A stretch of 64,000 nucleotides of DNA from Hemerocallis citrina (GCA_017893485.1 CM030366.1:49555896-49619895); one strand, 5' to 3'. Counted from the first letter of the stretch, positions 1 to 10,973 are shown. Notes: generated by a model from the sequence alone, not told the origin. Numbers and translations: made by a program.

Positions 1-85
1 GGGTTGGAATCAAAACATATTTTAGACTGAGGCACGTTCCTACTCAAAAAGTTTGCTTTAGGGTCGCAGACAAATAACCTTTTAA
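1..85. other. non-coding flank of the first DNA transposon
   Basis: AT-rich sequence with no supported ORF. It ends directly at the left terminal inverted repeat of the element beginning at 86. The last bases before the element are TAA and the first after its right end are AAA, so a 3-bp target duplication is possible but imperfect. Confidence 0.5.
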
Positions 86-722
86 GAGCATCTGTAGTCG
101 TTTATGATAAAATTATCCATATATGGATAAATAGAAATAGGATTTTCGATTACGCTGCACTCGTCGAAAGCTATTTTATAGCAAACTATAATATAATATT
201 AAGCGACGGCATATGAAATGCCGTCGGAGGGGAAAAGCTGTCATTCGGGAAAAAAAAAATTCACAAGCACTGGGACGGACGACACATGAAGTGCCGTCCA
301 AGCCCATGTGCTGTTGAAATACTTTTAAAAACAATTCATTAATTACAAAAAACTTTTAAAAAATTACGAAAACATTTCAGAAATTGCAAAAAAAATAAAA
401 AATTGCAAAAAAAAATAAAAAAAAAAATACAAAAACCTCCAGACGGCACTTCAAGTGCCGTCCGAGGATTTCGGATGGCCAGATCATTTTTTTCAAACGG
501 ACGACACTTGAAGTGCTGTCCGACGAATAAAATATTAATTTTTTTTGTGGGACGGCGCTTCGAACGCCGTCCCTCACTTATCGATAAATACTCTATCGAT
601 TCTCATTTATAGCAATCGACTGTAGCAATTTATCGATAAAATGGATATTGGCAAATGAGTGCAGCGCGTTCGTTTGCCAAATATCCATTTTATCGATATT
701 TGGCAAACGACTACAGATGCTC
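86..722. mobile_element. non-autonomous TIR DNA transposon (MITE-like, 637 bp)
   Basis: The left end (86-103) reads GAGCATCTGTAGTCGTTT and the right end (705-722) is its exact reverse complement, giving an 18-bp perfect terminal inverted repeat. Subterminal sequence is also loosely inverted: the TTATCGATAAAATGGATA-type stretches near 620-700 pair with 104-130. There is no transposase; the short ORFs inside are shadows of A-rich runs and palindromes. A 3-bp TAA/AAA flank would fit the PIF/Harbinger group, but the duplication is not exact and the superfamily is an inference. Five internal palindromes are listed separately. Confidence 0.7.
204..573. repeat. five interspersed palindromes, GACGGCACTTGAAGTGCCGTC type
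   Basis: Five copies of an imperfect palindrome at about 204-226, 273-299, 442-463, 498-522 and 549-573. Core arms are variants of (G)GACGGC and GCCGTCC around a CTTGAAG-like centre. In the last copy both arms have changed together, GACGGCG facing CGCCGTC. Each could fold into a hairpin on either strand. They sit in A-rich spacers inside the 86-722 element. Confidence 0.75.
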
Positions 723-936
723 AAAGATACAGCAAAATCTGTGAGAATCTATAGGAAGCAAACTTGAAGCTTCTTCTATAATTCTCTAGAAATGTTAGAG
801 TTCCGGATATTAGAAAAAAATATGAATAAAAGAAAGGTTTTCAGTAAATTGAAATGTAAATATTTGGAATTATTTATAGAACCGAAAAGACATGGCAGTT
901 CATAACAGTTCTGGTCATGTTACCAACTATTATGTA
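723..936. other. AT-rich intergenic spacer
   Basis: Sequence between the right end of the TIR element and the Helitron 5' terminus. No ORF, repeat or RNA gene seen. Confidence 0.5.
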
Positions 937-1486
937 TCTATATAATAAATTACAAAGAAAGCTATCAAGTGGCTCACAATCAATCCCCCACAAAATCAAA
1001 GGCCCATATCAAATATCACAAAACACATTTTCCCACCAAAATTTCAAACCCCAAAATCAAATTTTCCCCCTTAAAAAACTCATTACTTTATTACTATCTC
1101 TCTCTTCTCTCTTTACTTTTTCATATTTCTCTCTTTCTCTCTTTCTATATATATCTCTCTCTCATTCTTTCTTTATTTACTTAGAAATTTTGATTTTAAG
1201 ATTTCGGTTTTGTAAAATTTCAGAATTTTGAATAGCAAATATCTCTTCAACAATTAAATTTCATTATTTTCCACACTTAAAGTTCTAAGAAGTTAGATTT
1301 TATACCCCCATTTATAATTATTTTTCAACATATACTAATAGAAACATAGACTTTTATTTATAACTAATTATTGTCATCCTATTCAAATTTGAGCTACATA
1401 ATTATTGTTTTACGGTTTACATGGCTTTTCGTGTTTTGTATTGTTCCGAAGACGTGCCGTAGGCACGTGTCCACGGGCAAATCTAG
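937..1486 (+). mobile_element. non-autonomous Helitron (550 bp)
   Basis: The left end starts TCTATATAATAAATTACA and is preceded by A; the right end is CTAG followed by T, so the element lies in an A|T dinucleotide, the Helitron target. Fourteen bases before CTAG is a perfect hairpin, ACGTGCC-gta-GGCACGT (1452-1468), matching the usual Helitron 3' layout. There are no terminal inverted repeats and no target duplication. The interior is non-coding with a CT-rich microsatellite-like tract (about 1088-1180). No Rep/helicase gene is present. The match to Helitron end rules is strong; the family is unknown. Confidence 0.75.
1093..1185 (+). repeat. CT-rich low-complexity tract
   Basis: Runs of TCTC and TTTCTC with an embedded TATATATA, inside the Helitron. 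Short ORFs over it encode only Ser/Leu/Phe-rich low-complexity peptide and are not credible genes. Confidence 0.7.
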
Positions 1487-2687
1487 TCTCCAATAAATTG
1501 TCAGAACCTAAAATTTATGTTTGTCGATAACTACATTTTCAAAAGTCATTTCAACCTTCCTTCAAAAAAAAAAAAAAATCATTTCAACCGCCCAAAACTA
1601 TATTTTCATAAAAATATTTATTTAATTAAATAATTAAAAAATAAATAAAATAAGTATTATTTTCCGCAACCTTAATACTAACTAAAGTGCTAAGTGTGCC
1701 CAAAATACACAATAATTCACGCATCCACATGCGGATAGGGAAGCCTTCTATAATTGGGTTTTTCTTATCAAGCCCAATACCCCAGTGGTTTCCATATAAA
1801 GTTGAAGTTTTCTTATTTGAGCAATGTGGAATTACTGTTTTAATAAACAAACTGCAACATGTAATATACATGAGAAACCCCAACCCTAACTCTCCCGTCG
1901 TAATATAGTAAAGTTATCTTTTTGATAACCAAAAAATAATTACAGTGGTGAAGATATTTTTAACTTAACCAACATTACAACTTAGGAATATTCAATCAGC
2001 TACTCCAAATATAACTACTCTTTCAAGCTCAAGAGTCAGCTGGCATCAGTTAAGGGACAGCTCCGCGTACACGCATACTTTTCCCAACTGATCGGGGTTA
2101 ATATTCTACACGGAAAATAATTTGCGCATTTGAACGATTAGTTAGGAAAAATATTTTTAGCGGTTTCTCTTTGAAGTATAAGGTATATGAGTAATAAATT
2201 GCATGATATCAAGTCATAACCAGAGTTATAGTTCCTAGTTTACAATGGTTTTTTATGTTTTTGTAGGGATTTCTATATATGTGTAATTTTGTGTAGCAAA
2301 TATAATCAGAAAATTAAACAAAAGAAGAGAAAAGAAAAAAAACCAAAGAGAGAGGCTTTAGAGAGAGATGAAGATATAGAAACCGTTTAGGAATACATAC
2401 TAATGTAGGAATATTTTGCTTACAAAAAATTTAGGAATGTTTTCAATTATGTTAAGTTGGTGGACTATGGTAATTTATTTCATTTTTAAAGATACAAATA
2501 CCACACATAGATGCCATAATGCACCGACTTAATCAAGAGATGATTTCTTCATTTTCACCTGCTTTTCTGGAATTCATTCTTAATAATCAGTAATTGCCTT
2601 TTTTGTCAATTCACTATCACTAGATATGTAACCCTTGTTCACTCTGCTGTTTTCAAGAAATATGTTCCTTGAAAGTAAGCGCACAGT
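1487..2687. other. AT-rich intergenic DNA
   Basis: About 1.2 kb of non-coding sequence between the Helitron and the hAT target duplication. The few ORFs are under 90 codons with no recognisable motif. No repeat family is identified. Confidence 0.5.
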
Positions 2688-2699
2688 AATGCCATTAGG

Positions 2700-2905
2700 T
2701 TCGGGCTGGGCTAGCCCAGGACGGGACGGGACGGGACCGGCCCGGTCCGGCCCGCTCAACCTCGGGCTGAACCGAGGTCAGCCCGCCCAAACGTCGGGAG
2801 TCGGTTTGGTCCCAGAAAACCCCTCCAGCGGCCCGGCCCGCTCATACCCGGGACTGGGTTGAACCGGCCCGGGCTGGTCCGAGCCGGCCCGCAGACCGAC
2901 TGTTG
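2700..2905 (+). repeat. left GC-rich subterminal region of hAT
   Basis: Dense GGGACGG and GGCCCGG(T/C)CC motifs in an otherwise AT-rich setting, mirrored by 13221-13385 at the other end. Subterminal repeats of this kind are typical transposase-binding regions in hAT elements. The short ORFs here are composition artefacts. Confidence 0.7.
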
Positions 2906-3049
2906 CCCTAGTTTTGTTTTTCTTTTCTTTTTTTTCAAGATTTTTTATTAAAAAAAATGTGTTTGTATAATTACTAAAATACCCTCCAACGGATCTATTC
3001 TAGGTGGTTTTTAGGGGTATTTGAGAAATTCAAAATATACATATTCTAT

Positions 3050-3660
3050 ATATACAAGATTCAACTACTTCAATTCTCTTCAAAAATTCACTCAACTCTA
3101 CTATCTCTCATCTTTCTCAACAAATCAATAACAATCAACAATATTCAACTACTCTATTGCAAGAATCAACATCAACAACATCAACAACATCCAATAACAA
3201 TCAACGACATCAACAAGAACACTACAAGCTCTCAACTCTCTCTACCTTCATTCTTCATTCTACATTCTACACTCATACGGTATTTTTGTATTTGTATAAT
3301 TTTTAGAATTAGCATTGTTATTTGTTCTCATTTATTTATTCTAATTAGATTGAGTTTTTTTGTACTTCTTCTTCTTCTTCTTCTTTTTAGATTTTTTAAA
3401 AAAAAATTGGTAAACATACACTAGTTTATTCATTTAATTGTTGTTGTTTTATTGAAATATTTGTTCTTTTTGTTTAGAAACTTTTATTAACATACACCGG
3501 TTTATAGTAGAATTTTAGTTAACTTTATTTGCTTTGTAAAATCATTTTCTATAACATACACTAGCTAGTTTATCTATCTTTACTTGTTTTGTAGAATTAA
3601 AATTTTAAAACATACACTACAAATATTTTTTAAAACATTCACTAGAATTAATTTTTAGAA
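3050..3660 (+). other. hAT 5' leader (non-coding)
   Basis: Lies between the subterminal repeats and the transposase start. It has a CAACAATC/CAACATC-rich stretch (3105-3235), a short (CTT)n run at 3365-3386, and a recurring ACATACACTAG phrase at about 3412, 3554, 3616 and 3660. Probably the transposase 5' UTR, possibly with an intron; there is no coding evidence. Confidence 0.4.
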
Positions 3661-3675
3661 CATACACTAGTTTAG

Positions 3676-4463
3676 ATGATATCTAACCAATCACGTGGTA
3701 GACATAGTAGTCAAAAGTCCACTAGTAGTCGTCGCATTCCTTCCATTCCAATTTCATATGTACATAGTGAAGAAACACTTATGAATTATGATAGTATTCT
3801 CGATTTTTATAAAATACACACAATCGAGTAGAAGTAGAAGACATAGAACCACAACCATCGGAACAAGCCCCTTCTCAATCCCATAAAACAAGAGGGAACA
3901 CATCCGAATTACACAAATATTTTGACTATGTCGCTTCACAAAATGATAAGAATGTAGGATAAAAAATCTGTAAGAAGTGTCAAACACCCTATATATTTAA
4001 ACTAGGATCGGGAACGGATACACTTTAACGTCACTTAAATAAATGCCGACCCGAAATTTTTAAAGACAGTCTCACACAACAAAACATACACCCTAAGACT
4101 GTTCAAATAGATAGTCATAGCTACGATCACGATATCGTTCGTAGAGAAATGGCTAAGTTAGTAATTAGAGATGAATTATCTTATTCTTTTGGTGAAAGTA
4201 GGAATGTAGAGAATTTTTCACAAACCGCATTAAACCCCCATTATAAAAAAATTCCAAGGAATGTAGTTAAGGGTGATTGTAAATTAGTTTAAAATGAGGC
4301 TAGGAATTTTTTAGTAGTAACACTTATAATATCACTAAACACTAGAGTTTCTTTGACATCAGATGGGTGGGTAGGAGTGAACGGCGTACCAATGATGTGT
4401 ATAACATGTCATTAGATATATTTCGATTTGCTCCTTCAAAAGAGAATAATTTTATTCGGATTT
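3676..4463 (+). pseudogene. hAT transposase, N-terminal part (BED zinc finger), broken
   Basis: Start ATG at 3676. The coding frame reads as a low-complexity N-terminus, then a BED-type zinc finger (CKKC followed by a HLNKC segment, about 3970-4050), then the start of the transposase core ending near 4463. In-frame stops occur within the finger (one between G and KICKKC, one before RHLNKC) and after MCITCH near 4412, and a frameshift lies near 3830. Immediately downstream the LTR element Tat-1 was inserted (GTTAG duplication); the reading continues at 11556. In the hAT family this protein binds the transposon ends and catalyses cut-and-paste transposition in the nucleus. This copy cannot encode it. 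Confidence 0.8.
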
Positions 4464-4468
4464 GTTAG

Positions 4469-5052
4469 TGTTGCCGCTGAATCTGGTGTGGGGGCAATAG
4501 ATAGAATTTGTGGATTCTTGAGAAAACGAACAAGGCAAATTGTTGACCTGTTGACCTTCACCAATGTATTGACTTGGTTTCTTACTGCTGTTGCGGACCT
4601 ACAAAAAGTGCGAAATACCAGGATGGATCCCGGTGACGCACCCACCGACGCTATTGCCAATAATCAGAAAGATTATGAAAGAGCTTTATGTAGAAAAAAG
4701 ATTGATTACCTCCTTGTGGTGGGGAGAGAAGGATTTTTATAGTCGCCTTAGGAATCCGTTTCGAGATAAGAACAAATCTCTACTTCCCGGTGTGGATGGA
4801 TAGAAGTGGTTAAAACCACCTCTTAGGGATAATTATGAATCTGAATTCTTCTTTATCCTTCTGAACTGGTTTGTAACGGGTTGGAACCTATACCCAGTAA
4901 GACAGATCTGTTTATGGGTTATTAGACTTTGAAGAAAGACCCAGACCCTATTTCAGACCCGTATGTATGTAAAATTACCGTTTTACCCCTGAGCTTTGAG
5001 ATTCGTATCCGATTTGAACGGTCCCAATTTAATCCCATTTTTAGCCATATCA
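4469..5052 (-). repeat. Tat-1 3' LTR
   Basis: 584 bp, TG...CA ends, matched by 10974-11550 with scattered substitutions and small indels. On the minus strand it contains a TATA-like CTATAAAAA (complement of about 4734-4742). Confidence 0.88.
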
Positions 5053-5072
5053 CGAGCTTCCAACTCCTGAAG
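5053..5072 (-). other. Tat-1 polypurine tract (degenerate)
   Basis: On the minus strand CTTCAGGAGTTGGAAGCTCG abuts the LTR. The equivalent sites in Tat-2 (38445-38460) and Tat-3 (22999-23015) have a purer GGGAGTGGGGG run, so this copy has decayed. Confidence 0.6.
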
Positions 5073-5500
5073 ACTGAGTTTAACAGCCTTTGAGGAGTAT
5101 TTTGTTGTTCTAATGGCGTACGTGATTTTATCGGAGTTCTCGAGAGAGTTGGATCTAGCCCGAGGTGTAACGGTGTTATTCTGGGCTTGTAAAATACTCC
5201 AAACTATTTTCAGAATTTTCAGAATTTTTTATGATTTTTCCAGATTTTTCTGAATTTTTTTAAATTTTTTATTCAATTTCCGATTTAAATAATTAATTCT
5301 CAAAAAATTTAATTAATTATTCTAATTTAATAATTATTATTTTCAAAATTTAAAATTATTTTCTGAATTAATAATTATTTTAAGATTATTTTAATTAATT
5401 TTTTCCGATTTTCAAATATTTTTTCGGATTTCTTTAAATAATTAATTTGTTTAATTAAATAAATTAATTAATTAATTAATACCTGATGACGAGACACGAT
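5073..5500. other. AT-rich non-coding block of Tat-1
   Basis: After a short leader, 5200-5480 is almost pure A/T with AATTAATT and TTTTTC repeats, ending abruptly in G/C-rich sequence near 5487. A matching AT block follows the polypurine tract of Tat-3 (23130-23350). No gene. Confidence 0.6.
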
Positions 5501-5829
5501 CCTGTGCGTCGATCATGATCAGATGTGCGCGCATCGGGAGGAGGCCAATGTTTCCTCGTTTCAGGGTCGGTGGCAAGTGAGGTCGGATTTAGCTGCCGAA
5601 GTCCACCGTGCTGACACGTGGAGCAGTTGGTCAACGTTGACCATAATTTTTTTTTCTTTTTTTCGCGTCTGTGCCTCTTCTTTCTTTCTTCTCCTTCGAT
5701 TGTCTTCTTCGTCTATCTCCTTCTTCGTCATCGACTTTGGCCCCGTCGCCTCGCCCCCGACCTCGTCCCCTCTTCGACCTCGTCTAGGGAGGAGCTCAGC
5801 AACGAATGAGAAGATCTCGACGATGTAAT

Positions 5830-6790
5830 GGAGCTCGAAGTTGGGTTCGGTGACTTCAAGGGGGCTTCGAGCTTCGGGGATCGACGAGGGAGAGACCTGT
5901 AGTTCGGCGACGAGAGGAGCTGGGAAGGTGGCGAACCCATGGCGGTGAAGGAGAGCTCGAATAGGAGGAGCTAGAGATGGGTTCGGAGGTTGATGGCGGC
6001 TGTGAGGGGCTAGACATTGGACTCGGAGCTCGGAGTTGAAAAGAGCTCAAGCTCGTGACAGAGGGAAAGCTCGGCGAGGGATCTTGATGGAGCTCGGCAA
6101 GTTGGCGAGGAGTTGGGAAGGTGGCGAAGGTCTGATGTTGAAGGAGCTGGTTTTTTGATCGAGGAGGTGGTCAGAGCTCGACGAGTCCATGGTGGAGCTC
6201 GTGAAGGAGGGGAGCTCGACATGGAGTTTCGGAGTTCGGCGAGACTTTGAATTTCAGAATTGAAGGTCATTGGGTTCGCCGCTCAATGGGTTCGTCGAAA
6301 GTTGGGCTCGGTGACTGAGTTCGGTAGTGGAAAGGGAAGTTCGGAGCTCATCGAGGTGAGCTCGACGACGGAGGAGGGGGAGAGGAGCTCAGTAAGGAGT
6401 GAGCTCGGATCCTTCGAAAGGAGCTGAGGTTGGTTTGGCCATGGCGGAGCTCGGGGAAGAAGATGTAGAGCTTGATGAGGAGAGTCAGAGTTTGGGGCTC
6501 CTCGTTGAATCTCGCAGCGGGGGTGAGCTCATGGGTGGAGAGAGCTCGATGGAGACGTTGGCCATGGCAGAGCTGTCGTTGGGTTCTTTCAAAGGAGAGG
6601 TTGAAGACGAGCTCAACAAGGGGGAGGGGAGCACGGCAACTTGGGGAGCTCGACGAGAGAGGAGAGCGGCGTGGAGCCCCGAGCTCATCGACGGCGGAAA
6701 AGAGTTCGTCGAACGGAGGGGATTTGGTTTTCTCCTCTGTTTTCTTTTTGCAGGAGACTTGGAAGAGAAGAAGAAGTAGGGTAACAGGTT
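5830..6790. repeat. GAGCTCG-rich low-complexity block of Tat-1
   Basis: Roughly 1 kb with GGAGCTCG/GAGCTCGG every few tens of bases among GAAGG and CGACGAG stretches. Because GAGCTC is its own reverse complement and stops are scarce, ORFs of about 100-155 codons appear in several frames on both strands; none has a recognisable domain. It occupies the place where Tat-2 carries its antisense genes, so it may be a collapsed remnant of them, but I see no shared motif. Confidence 0.55.
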
Positions 6791-6896
6791 TGGGTCCATA
6801 ATGGGTCCGACCCATTAACCCGTTACTCCTTTTCTCCCTTTATTTGTATTTTGTTTGTTGTGGGCGAATCCGAACCATTCATCGTGTTTGAGCATG

Positions 6897-7340
6897 ATTT
6901 TCGAGGCAAAAATTTCTCTCATTTCACCTCCGGTGGCAAGTGACATCGGGGACGAGTGGCGGTCAATGGTTGACCATTGACTCAGTCAACATTGACCGTT
7001 GACTTTTTCCTTTTTGCTTTAATCACAACCATTGATCTTGATCGAACACGAATTTTGAGGCAGAGCTTTTCTCTCATTTTAGCTCCGGTGGCAAGTGACA
7101 TCGGGGACGAGTGGTGGTCAACGGTTGACCATTGACTCAGTTAACGTTGACCGTTGACTTTACCATTTTTTGCTTTAATCACACCGTTGATCTTGATCGA
7201 ACACGAATTTTGAGGTGGAGCTTTTCTCTCATTTCAGCTCTGTGGCAAGTGACTTCAGAGTGTGTTGTCGAAGTCCAGGAGAGCGATGCGTGGCAAGTTT
7301 GACCGTTGATCGTTGACCAGTCAACTCTATTTCTTGCATT
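6897..7340. repeat. 155-bp tandem repeat with clustered TTGAC boxes
   Basis: Unit starts at 6897, 7052 and 7207, an exact 155-bp period; the third copy is partial and diverged. Copies 1 and 2 hold runs such as GGTTGACCATTGACTC and CGTTGACTTT, giving about six and five TTGAC(C/T) cores in some 50 bp. Confidence 0.75.
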
Positions 7341-7342
7341 TG

Positions 7343-7625
7343 GACGTCGGTCGCAAGTGACTTCAGAGAGCTTGCCGAGGTCTAGGAGAGCGCCACGTTG
7401 CATGTGGGTCCCTAGTTTTTCTTGCCTTTTGACGTCGGTGGCAAGCGACTTCGGAGAGCTTACCGAGGTCTAGGAGAATGCCACGTGGCATTGGGTCCCT
7501 AGCTTTTCTTGCGTTTTGACGTCGGTGGTAAGCGACTTCGGAGAGCTTGTCGAGGTCTAGGAGAGCACCATGTGGCATGTGGGTCCCTAGTTTTTCTTGT
7601 ATTTTGACGTCGGTGGCAAGAGTGC
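7343..7625. repeat. 88-bp tandem repeat
   Basis: GACGTCGG anchors at 7343, 7431, 7518 and 7606 (87-88 bp apart). Each unit runs through GACTTC(A/G)GAGAGCTT, GAGGTCTAGGAGA and GTGGGTCCCTAG. Non-coding; it continues the array series of Tat-1. Confidence 0.75.
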
Positions 7626-7920
7626 TCGGCGCAGGTGTATTGTAACCAACGTTCCCGGTGCTACGGAGGTTAGATTGGGGTGTGTGACCCCTTGTTTCGA
7701 AGCTAACTTAGAGGTCTACAAGTTCTTTTCAGGAATAAGTTGGAGAATCATCCTTCTTCATGGTCAAAATAGTCTCGCTTTTTGTCTTCGTGAAGTTGAG
7801 GAGAGCTTTGTATGACACTTGAGAAGATCCGTTCTTGGACGCAAGTCTAAGGAGTGTCTCTAGATGAGTTAGGCTCCAAAGTCTCTTGGAAGAAGGTCAC
7901 TCGGTTATACGAGGTCTCTA

Positions 7921-8725
7921 GGAGAGAGCCGTTTGGGAGGCGAGTTTGAGGAGAAACTCTAAAGGAGAGTTGTACTCCGAACTCGTTGAGAAGAGATCCG
8001 CTTTGGAGGTGAGCGGAGTGAAGAGCTTGCCTCTAGGAGAGAGCCATTTGGGAGACAAGTTTGAGGAGCAACTCTAGGGGAGAGTCGTGCTCCGAACTCG
8101 TTGTGAAGAGGTCCGCTTTGGAGGCGAGCGGAGCGAAGAGTTTGGCTCTAGGAGAGAGCCATTTGGGAGACAAGTTTGAGGAGCAACTCTAGGGAAGAGT
8201 CGTGCTCCGAACTCGTTGTGAAGAGCTCCGCTTTGGAGGCGAGCAGAGCGAAGAGCTTGGCTCTAGGAGAGAGCCATTTGGGAGACAAGTTTGAGGAGCA
8301 ACTCTAAGGGAGAGTCGTGCTCCGAACCCGTTGTGAAGAGCTCCGCTTTGGAGGTGAGCGGAGCGAAGAGCTTGGCTCTATGAGAGAGCCTTTTGGAAGG
8401 CGGGTGTGAGGAGGAACTCCAGGAGAGAGTTGTGCTCCGAATTCATTGTGAAGAGGTCCGCTTTGGAGGCGAGCAGAGTAAAGAGCTTGGCTCTAGGAGA
8501 GAGCCGTTTGGAAGGTTAGTGTGAGGAGGAACTCTAGGGGAGAGTTGTGCTCTGAACTCGTTGAGAGGAGGTCCGCTTTGGAGGTGAGCGGAGCGAAGGG
8601 CTTGGCTCTAAGAGAGAGCCATTTGGGAGACAAGTTTGAGGAGCAACTATAGGGAAGAGTATTAGCTCTGAACTTGTTGGAAGAGGTTCAACCATTGTGG
8701 GAGCAATTTCAAATGGTAAGCTACC
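7921..8725. repeat. 115-bp tandem repeat, seven units
   Basis: The anchor GAGAGAGCC context recurs at 7921, 8036, 8151, 8266, 8381, 8496 and 8611, exactly 115 bp apart with no length drift. Each unit contains GAGGAG(C/G)AACTCTAG, TGCTCCGAA(C/T)TC and GTCCGCTTTGGAGG(C/T)GAGC. It sits where Tat-2 has its 113-bp array, between the coding region and the 3' part. Confidence 0.85.
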
Positions 8726-9060
8726 CCGCACTTGCTTGTTTACAAGAGGCTAGGGCAACGTCGAACTAAGTGTTGGACTCCGAACTTGTTGTTAAGAAAG
8801 TTGACGAGTTGTAGGAGCAATTCCGAATGGTGAGCTGCCCGCACTTGCTCATTTGCAAGCGGCTAAGGAAATTTCGAACCAAGTGTTGGACTCTGAACTC
8901 GTCTTTTGAGCTTAGTAAGTTGTGGGAGCAGCCCTGTAGGACAAGCTGGACTCCGAACTTACCATTTAGCGAGTCGTAGAAGTTATTCAGAGAAGTATAA
9001 ATGAAGCAAGTGTAATAATAGACCAAAGTTTAAGTTTTATTGAAATAAACTAAATGACCG
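8726..9060. repeat. degenerate repeats related to the Tat-2 113-bp array
   Basis: Phrases such as GTGTTGGACTC(C/T)GAACT and TGTAGGAGCAATTCCGAATGG recur two or three times here and are also the core of the 43759-44460 array in Tat-2. Supports common descent of the two elements. Confidence 0.55.
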
Positions 9061-9139
9061 CCTCGATGGGGCAAACCATTGTTACATACTGTTGGCCGGG
9101 TTACAAACATCGACCTTATTGAAAACTGATATCCTACTA

Positions 9140-10904
9140 CTACGATAGGGTGAAGGCCTCTTGGGAGGAGTTGGGTTCTCCCCCTATTGGACCTCCTTGG
9201 ATGAGGTGGAGGATGGCCCTAAATTCGGAATCTTGGAACTCGGCGGACCTCTCTGTTCGCTTGTAGGCTCCTCGGGAGGGAAGGTCAGTCCCATCTCTTT
9301 GGATGAACTTGTCCAGGTGTCCCCGTTGTATGAGTTCTTCGATCTCCTCTTTGAAATCCCGACAATCATCTGTGTCGTGGTCGTGGTCCCTATAAAAGCG
9401 GCACCACTTATCCCTATTTCTTTTCTTGCCTGGGGTATTCATTCTAGGAGGAGCACGGAGTAACCCTTCTTTGTCCACCTTCATAAGAACTGCTGATATA
9501 CTAGCATTGAGGGGGATGAACTTTTCAAAACGAGGAGCTGGGCGGCATTGGCCATTGTCGTCCCTCTGGAGTTTCTGGGACCCTTCTTCGCTCGTATTCT
9601 TCCATTTGTTCCAAGAAGATGATTCATCGAGAGTAGGGGGTTGGGAGCCTTTTCCACTCGAATGTACTTCTTACTCCTAAGCATGAGTTCTGAGAAGTTT
9701 CGAGGAGGCTTCTTGGCAAGGGACGCCTTGAGGTCAGCGTTAGTGACGTTGCGCTCGAATGCCGCAGAGGATACTGCTTGGTTAAGGGAGGCAATAGATC
9801 GGGTTTCAGCGGTGAAGCACCGAACGTAATCTCTTAAGCATTCACCCTTCCTTTGGCGGAGGGTCACCAAAGATATGTTTGTTTTTTTGGCCTGGCGGCT
9901 ACTCACGAAATGAGTAAGGAAGAACCCTTCGAACTGAACGAATGAGAAGATGGAGGCCGGGGCGAGTCGAGAGTATCATTCTTTCACAGGCCCCTTCAAC
10001 GTGGCAGGGAAGGTCTTGCAAAGGAGCGCATCCGAAGCATGGTGGATCATCATGAGAGTTTTAAAACTCTCGATGTGGTCGTCGGGGTCCAACTCCCCAT
10101 TGTATGACTCGAAGTTAGGGGGCTTAAAGTTTTGCGGGACCGGGGCTTCCATGATGCCTCGGGAGAACGGGGGACCTGCTCGGGCGGAAATTCCTCGCCT
10201 GTTGTTCCTCTTCTCTGTCAAGTCGGCCAAGGCGCCTCTCCATCTCGTGGAGACGGTAGTAGACCGAGTCTTCCCTTCGGTCATATCCTGCCGATCCCCT
10301 AGACTCTTTTCCATGCAAAAGGGAACTAGGAGTGCGGTGGTGACGGCTTGGGGCAGGTTCAGGACTAGGTGCCCGTTGCTCGTGGTTGGGAGTGGCGTTG
10401 AGGGCCCGCAGAACGGCCTCTTGAAAATCTTGGAACTTCGCCCTTGTGACTGGTGCCTCTCCAGCTTGGCGGTCCCTATGTGTGGCTCGACTTACTAGAG
10501 AATGACCTCCGTCGATGACGTTGAGGGGACTCTCTTCGCCTCCTCGGGGGAGGGGATCTTCTGCTCCTCGGTCTGCAAGGGGTCCAAACTCTTGAGACCC
10601 CTGGGTGCTCAAGTTGATGGACTCCCCCAAGGGCTCACCATCAATTCAGGCAAGTTCGGAGGTCGACCCCCTTTTGGCTGTTGGCAATAACTTGACGGAG
10701 ATCCCGCTCGGGAGGGCTTTGAGAAGCCATAGAGTCAACTGGAGGATTGGAAACTGCTACATGGTTATGAGGAGGATGTTGCTTTGGACGACTCCGACGG
10801 GAGCCCCCCTGGGCAGCCCCCCGAGACCCTAGAGGGGCCTGTTGAGGAAGAACACCTTGAGCTGGAGGAAGAGGAGGAGGAAGAGGGGTGGTTTTTGGAT
10901 GCAC
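9140..10904 (-). pseudogene. gag: gag of Tat-1, frameshifted
   Basis: Likely start at the ATG complementary to 10902-10904, about 70 bp inside the 5' LTR. Readable in pieces 10904-10641, 10630-10124, 10314-9976, 9906-9481 and 9484-9140, requiring at least three frameshifts; a stop near 9973 replaces the Trp expected before YSRLAP. The middle holds the Ty3/gypsy gag core (DDHIESFKTLMMIHHASDAL, then LRDYVRCFTAE), and the end holds a WCRFYRD...DTDDC zinc-finger-like motif followed by HLIQGGPIGG, the start of the gag-protease linker. The gag protein would form the cytoplasmic particle that packages element RNA. Pol sequence does not follow. Confidence 0.8.
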
Positions 10905-10953
10905 GGCTTGAAACTAATCTTGCTGATGAGGTTAGGTTGGATTGCTTTTTCGT

Positions 10954-10971
10954 TCCCACAGACAGCACCAA
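10954..10971 (-). other. Tat-1 primer-binding site
   Basis: On the minus strand TTGGTGCTGTCTGTGGGA begins two bases inside the 5' LTR. Tat-2 has TTGGCGCCGTCTGTGGGA at the same place. It is not the initiator-Met type; I do not assign the tRNA. Confidence 0.6.
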
Positions 10972-10973
10972 TC

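Noticed and set aside
2635..2938. short ORFs over GC-rich sequence
   Set aside because: They lie in the hAT subterminal repeats and have no coding character.
6348..6815. 155-codon minus-strand and overlapping 126-, 109- and 104-codon ORFs
   Set aside because: Low-complexity GAGCTCG block open in several frames on both strands at once; composition artefact.
9950..10498. 182-codon plus-strand ORF
   Set aside because: Antisense shadow of the Tat-1 gag, which has recognisable motifs on the minus strand.
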